Part shown: positions 1 through 8,736 of the stretch, one piece after another
Position numbering within the stretch: position 1 is the stretch's first letter
Layout: every line of letters starts with the position of its first letter
The notes under the pieces: generated by a model
Databases searched by the model: none
What the model saw: the letters and a program-made list of their open reading frames with translations, nothing else
What the model was told of the DNA's origin: nothing
NCBI RefSeq assembly: GCF_002563895.1
Contig: NZ_PDJB01000001.1
Span: 4,013,501-4,077,500 of the forward strand
Length of the DNA stretch: 64,000 nucleotides
Source: Pseudomonas lurida
GTDB lineage: Bacteria; Pseudomonadota; Gammaproteobacteria; Pseudomonadales; Pseudomonadaceae
Direction of reading: 5' to 3'
Position numbers and translations under genes: made by a program

Positions 1-296
1 CCGAGGAAGATGCTGAACACGGTGCTCAGCAGGGTCAGCAACAGCGTCTGCCCCAGGCCGCGCAGCACCGACGGCGAGAAGAACCACTGGCCGAACACGC
101 CCCACTCCCAGCGCGGGTTGGTGGCCAGGGAATGCGCGATGGCCAGTAGCACCAGCGCCGCGAAGATCGACCCGGCCCAGCGCCAGGGATGTCGCGCGGG
201 CACCACCTGCAGGGCCTTGATCGGCGTGGAGACGCGGGCCTGGCGCACCGGGCTGGGCGCTTCAATCAGGTCATAGGATTTGGCGACAATGGGCAT
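1..296 (-). CDS. Amino-acid ABC transporter permease, N-terminal part (cut by window edge)
   Basis: This is the first 98 codons of an inner-membrane permease; the rest lies left of the window. The ATG at 296 has a GAGGAA ribosome site just upstream. About 40 soluble residues are followed by a hydrophobic segment (SIFAALVLLAIAHSLA) and then by SPSVLRGLGQTLLLTLLST, which resembles the opening of the His/Gln/Glu/opine permease family, where a Gly-x-x-x-Thr-Leu segment starts the transport domain. The long N-terminal extension is common in permeases that carry an extra first helix. It lies 16 bp after the TonB-dependent receptor on the same strand, so the two are probably co-transcribed, and the receptor may feed this importer. 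The substrate is unknown. Confidence 0.75.
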   Translation of the reverse strand, partial: MPIVAKSYDLIEAPSPVRQARVSTPIKALQVVPARHPWRWAGSIFAALVLLAIAHSLATNPRWEWGVFGQWFFSPSVLRGLGQTLLLTLLSTVFSIFL

Positions 297-312
297 GGTG
301 TATTCCTCGGCC

Positions 313-2706
313 TCAGAAGGCATAGGTCAAGCGGGTGTAGTAGTACCCGCCGGTAAAACCGTAGGGCGAATAGACGCCGTAGCTGCTGACCATGGTGCTG
401 CTCGGCACCCCTTGTTTCTTGGGGTAGATGTCGAACAGGTTCTTGGCGCCGACGGCGATGTTCAGGTCTTTGGTGAGGTTGTAGCCAAGGTCGAGGTCGG
501 TGATCCACTGGGCGCTGTAGAGGCGGTCCAGGTCGCGATTGGCCGATGAATTGACTTCCTTGTAGGAGCCGTAGCGAGTCAGGGCCAGGTTGAGGTTGAA
601 GCGGTCGATGCTCCAGTCACCACCCAGGATCAGCTTGGTGTTGGGCTGCACGCCGGTGATCAGGTTGCGCGCCTCACGGTTCATCAACTCGTAGGAAGTG
701 CCGAGGATGTTGGTCGACTCCTTGTAGTTGAGGATTCGGGTCTGGTTCCAGTTGAACGCAGCGGTCCATTTCAGCGAGCCGTACTGGCCGAGGTCCTGGT
801 TGTAGCTACTGACCAGGTCCAGGCCTTTGGTGCGAGTGTCGGCGCCGTTGATGAAGTACTGGCCGCCGGAAGTGGAGTTGATGCCGTTGTTTTGCAGCAC
901 CTGGGTGATCTCGGGGCCCAGCAAGGTGCCGGTGAGCGTGATGCGGTCGCGCAGGTTGATCACGTAGGCGTCGGCGGTGAAGCTCAGGCGATCCGTTGGC
1001 GTAAGGGTGAAGCCCAGGCTGAAGTTGGTAGAGCGCTCCGGCTTGAGGTCCTCGGCCCCCAGCGCCCTGGCCGCCGCCGAGCCCACCGGCAGCACGCCGT
1101 AGTTGATCGACTGATACACACCGTCCACTACGCCATAGGTGGTGGAGCGCGCACTGAACAGGCTGTTGGCCAGGGACGGCGCGCGAAAGCCGTTGCTCAC
1201 GGTGGCGCGCACGGCGAACTGCGGGGTGAAGTCATAGCGCGTGGTCAGCTTGCCGCTGCGAGTGGCGCCGACGCCCTGGTTGTAGTGTTCGTAGCGAAAC
1301 GCTGTGCCGACGTACCAGTCCGGTACTGGGTTGAAACCCACATCGACATAACTGGCCAGGCTGTTGCGCGAGGCACTGCTTTCTTCGTCCGGCGAAATGC
1401 CGTTGGTGACCTGCGCCCCTGACGACGCACAATTGCCCGGCGCCACGCAGTAGCCGCCGTTGGCATAGGACGCGTAATCACCGGCCTGTACCTCGTAGGT
1501 GTCACGCCGATGCTCGAAGCCGTAGCTCAGGTCCAGCGGCTTCTGCAGGCCGATATCGAAGCCGCGCTTGAAGTCGAGGTTGGTGGTCAGCTCGGTGGAG
1601 ATCCAGGTGCCAGAGGTGAAGTGATTCGGCGTAGCTTCGCCCAGCGACGGGTTCTGGTTATGCGTAGTGCCCTGCTCCGCCTCGTTGCGCCCGTAGGTGG
1701 TGGACAGGTCCCAGTCCCAATCGCCGAGCGTGCCCTTGCCACCGAACGCGGCCTGGAAATCGTCCTCGTCGATATACCAGGTCGGCGTATAGCCCGATGG
1801 GTAGCCATTGGGCCCGGTGGTGATGGTGTTGGTGATGGTGGGCAAACGGAAATTCTGCCCCTGCTCGGCCTTGCGGTGGGAATAGGTGGTGAAGGAGTAC
1901 AGGCTCAAGCTGTCATCGATCGGCAGTTCAGCGTTATAGCCCAGGGTCAGCAGGTTGGTCTTGGGCGTGCCGTAGCCGCCATACGTGGACTTGCCCGCTA
2001 GGCCGTAGGCTTGCTCATAGGTGTAGCCGTTGGCGCTGGCCTTGTTGTCGTCGTTCTGGCTGCGGGCGTCGAGCGCCAGTTGCACGATGCCGCCGTTGCC
2101 GATCTCGAAACCCTTGTTGAGGCTCTGTTGCACGGTCTGCTTCTTGCCGTCATAGCCGAGGCCGGCGTTGGTCACCGAGGTGCCACTTGTGTCGGCCTTG
2201 AGGATCACGTTGATCACCCCGGCGATAGCATCGGAGCCGTATTGGGCAGCGGCGCCGTCGCGCAGTACTTCGACGTGGTCGATGGCGCTGATGGGAATCA
2301 GGTCTAGGTCGGCTGGCGCGGCCCCGGTATTGATGCCGTTGATGTTCAGCGTGGCGCTGGTATGGCGGCGCTTGCCGTTGACCAGCACCAGCACTTCGGC
2401 GGCGCTCAGGCCACGCAGGTTGGGGGCTCGGGCAATGCCGCTGGCGTCCCAGCCGGTTTTTTCCGGCAGGGTCAGCGAGGGGATCACGGCGCTCAAGGCT
2501 TCCATGAGGCCGGGCTTGCCGGTGTTCTGCAATTGCTTGGCGCTGACCACGTCGATCGGCACCGGGCTGCTGGTGACGGTGCGCTGTTCGGCGCCGCGGT
2601 TACCGGTGACCACCACGGTGGACAGGGTGCTGTCGTCCTGGGCTTGTGCGGTGTTGGCCAGGACGGCCAGTGCCAGGGCGGCGGTCGGTTGTAAGGCTCG
2701 CTTCAT
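313..2706 (-). CDS. TonB-dependent outer-membrane receptor
   Basis: This is a 797-residue outer-membrane transporter gated by TonB-ExbB-ExbD. The chosen ATG at 2706 begins a clear signal peptide (MKRALQPTAALALAVLANTAQA) and has AGGA seven bases upstream; an ATG six bases earlier is too close to that site. The plug domain follows, with the TonB-box-like STVVVTGNR, then PNLRGLSAAEVLVLVNGKRR and VEVLRDGAAAQYGSDAIAGVINV, which are standard plug motifs. The beta-barrel ends in a terminal phenylalanine (LTYAF). There is no N-terminal STN signalling domain. It lies 16 bp before an amino-acid ABC permease, unusual company for a siderophore receptor, which suggests an organic or sulfur-containing substrate. 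That substrate is inference only. Confidence 0.88.
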   Translation of the reverse strand: MKRALQPTAALALAVLANTAQAQDDSTLSTVVVTGNRGAEQRTVTSSPVPIDVVSAKQLQNTGKPGLMEALSAVIPSLTLPEKTGWDASGIARAPNLRGLSAAEVLVLVNGKRRHTSATLNINGINTGAAPADLDLIPISAIDHVEVLRDGAAAQYGSDAIAGVINVILKADTSGTSVTNAGLGYDGKKQTVQQSLNKGFEIGNGGIVQLALDARSQNDDNKASANGYTYEQAYGLAGKSTYGGYGTPKTNLLTLGYNAELPIDDSLSLYSFTTYSHRKAEQGQNFRLPTITNTITTGPNGYPSGYTPTWYIDEDDFQAAFGGKGTLGDWDWDLSTTYGRNEAEQGTTHNQNPSLGEATPNHFTSGTWISTELTTNLDFKRGFDIGLQKPLDLSYGFEHRRDTYEVQAGDYASYANGGYCVAPGNCASSGAQVTNGISPDEESSASRNSLASYVDVGFNPVPDWYVGTAFRYEHYNQGVGATRSGKLTTRYDFTPQFAVRATVSNGFRAPSLANSLFSARSTTYGVVDGVYQSINYGVLPVGSAAARALGAEDLKPERSTNFSLGFTLTPTDRLSFTADAYVINLRDRITLTGTLLGPEITQVLQNNGINSTSGGQYFINGADTRTKGLDLVSSYNQDLGQYGSLKWTAAFNWNQTRILNYKESTNILGTSYELMNREARNLITGVQPNTKLILGGDWSIDRFNLNLALTRYGSYKEVNSSANRDLDRLYSAQWITDLDLGYNLTKDLNIAVGAKNLFDIYPKKQGVPSSTMVSSYGVYSPYGFTGGYYYTRLTYAF

Positions 2707-3189
2707 ATGCATTCCTGCGGTTCCAAATCGCGAAGTCGGGCAATCACGCGGTCGCGCGCGGTGCTCGGGTTTTCCAGGGGTGTCTCGGCGATGTGGAACT
2801 AGGTGTGGAGCGAGTGCGGGGTTTGAATTGGCAACATACGTTGAACTCCCTTCCAACGATTCTGCTGTGGGGTGGTTACCCGCTTTGGCAGCGCAGAATC
2901 CGATTGACGATTGGTACCATCCGAGGTCAGGGGTAGGCTGTTGAGTTCAAACATAACGGAATGGATTTTAAAAATATAATGCTATTTGGGTATAAGCTAA
3001 TATTCTTGTATTTCATTATTTTTGAGTTTGTTTATTCATATAAGTAATGTCTTTTTGCGATCAGCTCGCGTGGGGTTGGGTGCCCAACACTCGGCACCTC
3101 GCCTAGGCTCGGCCTGCGCGAACGAGGGCTTGAATCCGTGAGCCGGCCAAGAACAAAAGCCCCTTCGTCTGATGAATAGAGAACCAACT
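2707..3189. other. Intergenic region with AT-rich segment
   Basis: This is a 483 bp stretch without a convincing gene. The part next to the receptor start (2707-2940) should hold its promoter, but I could not assign -35/-10 boxes with confidence. Bases about 2945-3055 are strikingly AT-rich (runs such as TTTTAAAAATATAATG) compared with the roughly 60 percent GC around them. The rest leads into the REPIN array. Short open frames here come from the repeats and are not supported. Confidence 0.5.
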
Positions 3190-3786
3190 GTGGGAGCTGG
3201 CTTGCCTGCGATGCAGGCAGCTCGGTACATCAGGCAGATCCGGTTGATGCTGTCGCAGGCAAGCCAGCTCCCACCTTTTTCCGAGGTCGACAGTCAGAGA
3301 TCGATCGGCTTTCAGGCCGCTATGCTTGGCTGGGAAATCAATCACACATCCGCTTTTCTGTGGGAGCTGGCTTGCCTGCGATGCAGGTAGTTTGGTACAT
3401 CAGGCGCACCGGGTTGATGCTATCGCAGGCAAGCCGGCTCCCACCTTTTTCCCGAGGTCGGCAGTAAGAAATCGATCTGCTTTCAGCCCGCTGTGCTTGG
3501 CTGGGAAATCAATCACACACCCGCTTTTCTGTGGGAGCTGGCTTGCCTGCGATGCAAGCAGCTCGGTACATCAGGCAGAGCCGGTTGATGCTATCGCAGG
3601 CAAGCCAGCTCCTACCTTTTTACCGAGGTCGACAGTCAGAGATCGATCGGCTTTCAGGCCGCTGTGCTTGGCTGGGAAATCAATCACACATCCGCTTTTC
3701 TGTGGGAGCTGGCTTGCCTGCGATGCAGGCAGCTCGGTACATCAGGCAGATCCGGTTGATGCTATCGCAGGCAAGCCGGCTCCCAC
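3190..3786. repeat. Tandem array of four REPINs
   Basis: There are four copies of an 85 bp palindromic REP doublet at 3190-3274, 3360-3444, 3531-3615 and 3702-3786. Each begins with GTGGGAGCTGGCTTGCCTGC and ends with the inverse, GCAGGCAAGCC(A/G)GCTCC(C/T)AC. The 85-86 bp spacers between them are also nearly identical (they include GCTGGGAAATCAATCACAC), so the true unit is a 170-171 bp tandem repeat. REP doublets are mobilised in trans by RAYT transposases in Pseudomonas; no RAYT gene is present in this window. The array lies between the 5' end of the receptor gene and the 3' end of the type II secretion operon, where it may protect or end the gspD transcript. Confidence 0.93.
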
Positions 3787-3824
3787 CTTTCAGCCGTTAC
3801 CGCAGCAATGGATCTGTACGCCAC

Positions 3825-5948
3825 CTACCTCCCCACCTCCCCCCCAGGCCGCAACAACTGCATCTGCTGCCGATAATCATCGGTCACCTGCCGCGCCTGC
3901 CCACTGCTGGTAATCACCTTCGGCGTAATCAACACGATCAACTCCGTGCGATCCTTGGACTTACTGGTACTCCCAAACAACCACCGCAACCCCGGTATCT
4001 TCCCCAGATACGGCACCGCACTCACACTCTCTGCGTTGTCCTGCTTGATCAACCCCCCCAGCAACACCGTCTGCCCACTCTGCACCGCCACCTGCGTCGA
4101 CACCGAACGCGTCGAGATACGCGGGTTCACCGGTGTGTCGCTGTTACCACTCTGGTTCTCGGCGTCACTGACCTGCTGCTGGATATCCATGTACACCAAG
4201 CCCCCCGGATTGATGCGCGGCACCACGTCCAGGATCACCCCGGTCTGCACATACTCGACGCTGCTCAAGGTGGTGTCCGCATCCCCGGTGTTTACGGTGG
4301 TCTGGCTGATGGGAATGTTGTCCCCCACCTGAATCTGCGCCGGCTGGTTATTCATCACCACCAGCGACGGCGCCGACAGCACCTGGGTGCGGCCGTTGGT
4401 TTCCAGTGCATGCAATGCCACCTGCAAATTCGAGCTGACGAACGAATAGAACAACGAATCCGTGGCCCCCAGCCCTGCCCCGCCGCCGCCGAGCGCGCCT
4501 TGGCTCCCGGAGGCATTGCCCACGGTGGTGCTGGAGGAATTGCCCGCCAGGCGCCCCAGGTACCACTGCACGCCAAGGTCCAGTTCACCGGTCAGTTTGA
4601 CCTCAAGGATGCGCGTCTCGATCTGCACTTGCAGGGGCGGGTTGTCGAGGCGCTTGATCGCCGCCTCGATCTCTTTCCACTGCGCGGGCCGGGTGCGCAC
4701 CAGCAGTTGGTTGCTGCTTTTTTGCGCGGTGATGCGGGTGCCGGCCTCAAGGCCGCTGGCAGGGGCGACTTCCTTCTCTTCCGGCTCCGCTTCTTCAGCC
4801 GCAGGCGGGGTGTTCTGCAAGCCACCGTTAGTGGGTGAAGACAAGGTGGTGGTGCGCAACCCCGGCGCGACCTTGGCCGGCGTGTCGTCCTTGATCGCGC
4901 CGGTACCGTAGATCTGTCGCAGGTACTTGGCCAGGTCGGCGGCCTTCATGTTGCGCACGTCGTAGACGTACATCTGTGGCTCGTTGCCGCCGCCCTCGTC
5001 GATGGTGCGGATCCAGTCGCCCACTTCACTGAGGTACTGGGGCTGGGAAGAAATCGCCACCACCGAGTTGGTCCGTTCGATCGGCAAAAAGCGCAGCATG
5101 CCGGCCAGGGGCATGCCGCTGTCGGGGCCGAACATGCTTTGCAACTGGGGCATCAACTCGGCCACGGAAGCCCTTTGCAAACCGAAGACGCCCACCGACA
5201 TGCCCTTGAGCCAGTCCACGTCAAAGGTGTCAATGGTGTCCTGGTAGTTGGCCAGTTCATCCGGCGTGCCGGCCAGGCTGAGTACGTTGCGCGCCGGGTC
5301 GACCAGCAAAAATGCATTTTCGCGGGCGAACGGCTTGAGCAACTTCTGCATCTCGGTGGCGGAGATGTAGCGCAGTGGAAACAACCGCGCCGACAGGCCG
5401 CTGGACGGTGGGGCCACGCTCATCTGCGGTACCAGCTTGCCCGCCACCGCCTGGCTGGCGGGCAGGATCACGTAGCGATTGCCTTGCTTGATCATCGCAT
5501 TGTCGGTCCAGGACAGCAGGGTTTCGAGAATCGACAGCGCCTGCTGCTTGTCCACCGGCTTGGACGTGGAAAAGCTCACGTTGCCCTTCACGCCTTGGGC
5601 GATGCTGTAGTTTTCGTGCAGCAGGTCACCCATCACGCTGTTGATCACTGCCTCGATAGGCTGGTCGGCAAAGTTGAACACGATATCGCCGCCCTCCTCC
5701 TTCGCCACCGACTGCGCTGCGGGCGCGCGGACGAATTGCTGGTTGCCGCGAATCAGTTGGCGCTGCGGCGGTGATTTCACCGAGGGTTGCACCGTTTCGG
5801 GCACGGGTTGCTCAACCGGCGGGCGCTGCGAGCCGGTGCCCTGCATGGCTTCGTGCAGCAGGTCATCGTCGGGGTCGAGACGGTCGGGGAAAGTGCCGCA
5901 GCCACCCAGGGCAAGAGCGGTGGCCAGGCAAAACGTTGAGGTGCGCAT
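3825..5948 (-). CDS. gspD: Type II secretion secretin GspD (lipoprotein type)
   Basis: This is a 707-residue outer-membrane secretin, last gene of the T2SS operon. The start at 5948 gives a signal peptide with lipobox LGGC (Cys17), so the protein should be a lipoprotein that can reach the outer membrane without a separate pilotin, as known for XpsD and HxcQ. The N0 domain follows (around DIVFNFADQPIEAVINSVMG), then N1-N3 repeats, a Pro/Glu-rich linker in N3, and the C-terminal secretin domain, including VPYLGKIPGLRWLFG and ELIVLITPKVI. It begins 5 bp after gspN. The family role is a ring-shaped gate for folded exoproteins. The long frame upstream of 5948 overlaps gspN and is not used. Confidence 0.93.
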   Translation of the reverse strand: MRTSTFCLATALALGGCGTFPDRLDPDDDLLHEAMQGTGSQRPPVEQPVPETVQPSVKSPPQRQLIRGNQQFVRAPAAQSVAKEEGGDIVFNFADQPIEAVINSVMGDLLHENYSIAQGVKGNVSFSTSKPVDKQQALSILETLLSWTDNAMIKQGNRYVILPASQAVAGKLVPQMSVAPPSSGLSARLFPLRYISATEMQKLLKPFARENAFLLVDPARNVLSLAGTPDELANYQDTIDTFDVDWLKGMSVGVFGLQRASVAELMPQLQSMFGPDSGMPLAGMLRFLPIERTNSVVAISSQPQYLSEVGDWIRTIDEGGGNEPQMYVYDVRNMKAADLAKYLRQIYGTGAIKDDTPAKVAPGLRTTTLSSPTNGGLQNTPPAAEEAEPEEKEVAPASGLEAGTRITAQKSSNQLLVRTRPAQWKEIEAAIKRLDNPPLQVQIETRILEVKLTGELDLGVQWYLGRLAGNSSSTTVGNASGSQGALGGGGAGLGATDSLFYSFVSSNLQVALHALETNGRTQVLSAPSLVVMNNQPAQIQVGDNIPISQTTVNTGDADTTLSSVEYVQTGVILDVVPRINPGGLVYMDIQQQVSDAENQSGNSDTPVNPRISTRSVSTQVAVQSGQTVLLGGLIKQDNAESVSAVPYLGKIPGLRWLFGSTSKSKDRTELIVLITPKVITSSGQARQVTDDYRQQMQLLRPGGEVGR

Positions 5949-5953
5949 GTCGA

Positions 5954-6472
5954 TCAAGGGAGGGGCTCGCGGGGCAAAGTAATGGGGAGCCGGTTGGATG
6001 GCGGCGGCAGGCGCTTGGCATAGAGACTCAAGGTCTGGGTGCGGCCATCCAGGCTGAAACGGGCGTATTGCGGGGTCAGGTGGTCCAGGCGCCAGCCGTT
6101 GGGCAGGGCCTGGCCCAGGCGAACGGTCAGCAGCGGGCCGTCGACCTGCTTGAGCATGGCCATTTGCAGATTGCCGGTGATCATGATGCCGCTGAGGGTG
6201 AGATTGGCCAGGCTGGTGACCTGTGCCTTGCCCACCACGCGGTCGGGGCTGCGATCGGGACTGAACAACGGTGCCTGCCAAGTTGCCGCAAGATTGTCCA
6301 GGGAGACCGTGGGCGCAACTTGCACGGTGGCCGACGCGTGGGCACGCGTCGGCGGTTCAGGCAACCACTGCGGCTCGTCACCGATGCTGCTGAGGATCAC
6401 CGCCATCAACAGGCCCAGCAACCCGGCCAGGCCGAGCAAGCCCCACTCCACGGGGCGCAATCTGCCGATCAT
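5954..6472 (-). CDS. gspN: Type II secretion protein GspN/XpsN-like (GspC-type adaptor)
   Basis: This encodes a 172-residue bitopic inner-membrane protein: a short cytosolic end, one transmembrane helix (WGLLGLAGLLGLLMAVILSS), then a periplasmic domain. The motif WQAPLFSPDRSPD followed by LTLSGIMITGNLQMAML is the pattern of the GspC homology region. In Xanthomonas the equivalent gene, xpsN, lies at this place in the operon and links the inner-membrane platform to the secretin. The start overlaps gspM by 4 bp (ATGA). No separate gspC is present, so this protein probably fills that role. The assignment rests on position and motif. Confidence 0.8.
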   Translation of the reverse strand: MIGRLRPVEWGLLGLAGLLGLLMAVILSSIGDEPQWLPEPPTRAHASATVQVAPTVSLDNLAATWQAPLFSPDRSPDRVVGKAQVTSLANLTLSGIMITGNLQMAMLKQVDGPLLTVRLGQALPNGWRLDHLTPQYARFSLDGRTQTLSLYAKRLPPPSNRLPITLPREPLP

Positions 6473-7071
6473 GGCGTCACCCGCGACGGTTGCAGGTAAC
6501 CACGCACCAACAGGTGCACCACCAGCTTGCCCGCTCCGCCACTGGCCGGCGCCTGCTGGCTGCGGCGGATGCGCAGTTCATCGACAAACAGGAATGGCGG
6601 CTGGTACTCCAGTTCATGCAACAGCACTTCCAAGGGTTCGATGGCGCAGTTGAGGGTCAGGCTGACCTGGACCTGGCGATACGGCTCGCCGTCGTCCTGC
6701 TCCGGCGTGATGGGCTTGCGCTGGGTCAAGCTGCAACCGCCGCCGAGATCGGCGTGGCTGTTGATCAGGTCGGCGAGGCGTTGCATCAGGTCGGCGGCCA
6801 CCACGTCGGGGTCATCGCCGGGCAACAGGCTGGTGTTGCTGGCCGGGTCCTGCCGCGCCTGCTCAAGCTGTTGGCGCAGCGCATCGCGTTGGCGCAATAC
6901 ACTGGCGTACCGTTGCTGCTGCTCCCGCAATTGCTCGGCCTGTTCGCCCATGTCGCGCAGGGGGCCGGCGAACCAGCTGTCGATCAACAGCCAGTAGGCC
7001 GCGCCGACCACCACGGCCAGCACCAGCAACGCGGCGCCGCGGCGTTCACGGGGTGTGAGGGGTCGGCGCAT
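6469..7071 (-). CDS. gspM: Type II secretion protein GspM
   Basis: This is a 200-residue inner-membrane platform protein. The chosen ATG at 7071 gives a short basic N-terminus (RRPLTPRERR), one transmembrane helix (GAALLVLAVVVGAAYWLL) and a long periplasmic coiled coil (EQAEQLREQQQRYASVLRQRDALRQQ, split here only for description), then a ferredoxin-like domain. This is the GspM/PilO layout. It overlaps the end of gspL by 26 bp and gspN by 4 bp. GspM pairs with GspL to anchor the ATPase GspE. An upstream in-frame start would add 20 residues that do not look like an N-terminus. Confidence 0.82.
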   Translation of the reverse strand: MRRPLTPRERRGAALLVLAVVVGAAYWLLIDSWFAGPLRDMGEQAEQLREQQQRYASVLRQRDALRQQLEQARQDPASNTSLLPGDDPDVVAADLMQRLADLINSHADLGGGCSLTQRKPITPEQDDGEPYRQVQVSLTLNCAIEPLEVLLHELEYQPPFLFVDELRIRRSQQAPASGGAGKLVVHLLVRGYLQPSRVTP

Positions 7072-8038
7072 CGGCGGCCTCCTGGCGTAGATGAGCACGC
7101 AAGGCAAACTGGTCCTTGCCGGTACGTGCATCGGGCTGGATTACCCCTTCGAACTGGGCGTTTTCCAGGCTGCGGCAACCTTTGATACGGGTGATCAGCG
7201 CACTGGCCTTCGCGCTCTGCCCGGAGAGTGAAATCTCGCCGTCCTTCACATCCAGTTGATCCAGCCAGGTGTCGGCGGGCAGGCAGGTGGTCAGGTCGTT
7301 GAGCAGCGCGGCCAGCGGCGGTTGCGCCAGTTTGCGCCGAATGAGGTACTGCGCAGCGCCCCGGGTAGTGAGCAGTTGCTGGCGCAGGGCATGCACCTCG
7401 GCGACTTGGGCTTTTTGCGCTTGGACGCTGGCGTGCATGGCGTCGATGACGCGCTGACGGTCGTTGAGCCACAGCAGCATCGCGGCAATCAGCAAGGCGC
7501 CGCACAGCCATGGCAGGCTGCGTTGCAAGCCCATCCCGGCGGGGCGTTGGCGCGGTCGCAGCGGTGTGGGCAACAGGTCAATACCGAGGTTGGCCGCATC
7601 CACGCGATGGGGATGCAGGCCGAGGGCGGCGCAGTCGGCGAGGATCTGGTCCAGGCGCTCGCGCAGGATCGCCACCAGTGTCACCTCAAGGTGAGTGGGC
7701 GTGCGTCGTTCCTGCCGTGCGACAAAGTAGAGTTGATCGGCCTCGTACGGGGTGTAGCGGTCCAGTTCATAACCGACCACGGCACTCAGGTTGCGTCCGG
7801 CGGCCAAGGGCAGTTGTATGCGCTGCACCAGCACAGCGTCGGCCGCGAGCATCAGCACCTGGCGCGTGCTGCCCGCGGTAACCGGCGCTGCCAATGGCCA
7901 GTGATGGACCTGTTCGGGCGGTTCTTGCCGTGCCAGCCAACTCGGCACACAGGCACGCAATTCGGTTAGCCACACACGCCAACCCTGTTGCAGCAGGCTG
8001 CCGCGCCAATGCCGGGCGATGGGTTCCAGTCGATTCAT
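7046..8038 (-). CDS. gspL: Type II secretion protein GspL (PilN-like)
   Basis: This is a 330-residue protein of the T2SS inner-membrane platform. The cytosolic actin-like/PilM-like part (about 1-165, including AVVGYELDRYTPYEADQLYF) should bind GspE. A transmembrane helix (LPWLCGALLIAAMLLWL) and a periplasmic PilN-type domain follow (VIDAMHASVQAQKAQ, then the KDGEISLSGQSA strand segment). I chose ATG 8038, which gives the 4 bp ATGA overlap with gspK seen at most junctions of this operon, over a start nine bases earlier. It shares 26 bp with gspM. Confidence 0.85.
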   Translation of the reverse strand: MNRLEPIARHWRGSLLQQGWRVWLTELRACVPSWLARQEPPEQVHHWPLAAPVTAGSTRQVLMLAADAVLVQRIQLPLAAGRNLSAVVGYELDRYTPYEADQLYFVARQERRTPTHLEVTLVAILRERLDQILADCAALGLHPHRVDAANLGIDLLPTPLRPRQRPAGMGLQRSLPWLCGALLIAAMLLWLNDRQRVIDAMHASVQAQKAQVAEVHALRQQLLTTRGAAQYLIRRKLAQPPLAALLNDLTTCLPADTWLDQLDVKDGEISLSGQSAKASALITRIKGCRSLENAQFEGVIQPDARTGKDQFALRAHLRQEAADAPTPHTP

Positions 8039-8736
8039 TCTTGCCAACGCAACACCCGATAGGGTTGTGCGCTGTCCTCCGATGGGCTCAATAAAACGGT
8101 GACTTGCAGCCGCGCCTGATACCCGCCGGGGCGCTCGGCCCGGCTGTCGACCACCAGCACTTCGCCAGGGTCGACACCTTCAGCGTTTTGGCGCGGCAGG
8201 TTCAGCGCCTTGCGCATCAGCGGGCTGGCGAAGGCGGGATCGGGGCGATCCAGGTCGCTCCACAACGTGATCTCGGGCAGCAATTGGCTGTAGAGGGTTT
8301 GGGTCATGCCGGGCAGTTGGCGCACTTCCTCCAGCACCCGGAACGGCGCCAGGCCCTGGTGACGGCGTGCTTCGAGTGCCTTGGCCAGTTGCGTGGCCTG
8401 GGCCGGGGTGGCGCCGCAGGCCAGGGCCAGGTGCGTAAGGTCCTGCAGGTCGGCGTTGATGAGGTAAAGCTTGCCGCGCTCGCTGCGCAGGCTCACGTGC
8501 AATTGGGCGTCGTCAAAGGCCAGGGGGATATCACGGCCATCGGCGACCCAGCGTCGGTCGGCCATCACTTGGGCGATCCCGGCTTCGGCGGCCAGGACGG
8601 TCTGGGTGTGCTGGCGCAGCCACAGGGCCTGGCGGCTTTCCAGTTGCACCCACCCCGCCAGGCCGCCGAGCAACACGCTGAGCAACGCCAGCACCCACAG
8701 CACCAGCAGCAAGGCCGCACCGCGTTGGCGCTTCAT
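8035..8736 (-). CDS. gspK: Type II secretion minor pseudopilin GspK
   Basis: This is a 233-residue pseudopilin. The N-terminus MKRQRG/AALLLVLWVLALLSVLLGG has the prepilin cleavage site followed by the hydrophobic helix and lacks the Glu at +5. That absence is characteristic of GspK, which caps the pseudopilus tip. The large alpha-helical insert (LTHLALACGATPAQATQLAKAL, and LRKALNLPRQNAEG-like C-terminal strand region) fits the family, although it is shorter than the 300 or so residues of E. coli or Vibrio GspK. It overlaps gspJ and gspL by 4 bp each. Confidence 0.87.
   Translation of the reverse strand: MKRQRGAALLLVLWVLALLSVLLGGLAGWVQLESRQALWLRQHTQTVLAAEAGIAQVMADRRWVADGRDIPLAFDDAQLHVSLRSERGKLYLINADLQDLTHLALACGATPAQATQLAKALEARRHQGLAPFRVLEEVRQLPGMTQTLYSQLLPEITLWSDLDRPDPAFASPLMRKALNLPRQNAEGVDPGEVLVVDSRAERPGGYQARLQVTVLLSPSEDSAQPYRVLRWQE

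Noticed and set aside
3190..3786. Possible CRISPR array (regular repeats and spacers)
   Set aside because: The repeats are 85 bp REP palindromes, the intervals are nearly identical to each other rather than unique, and no cas gene is present.
3326..3913. Open frame with four near-identical peptide repeats
   Set aside because: The repeats are translations of the REPIN palindromes, not a repeat protein.
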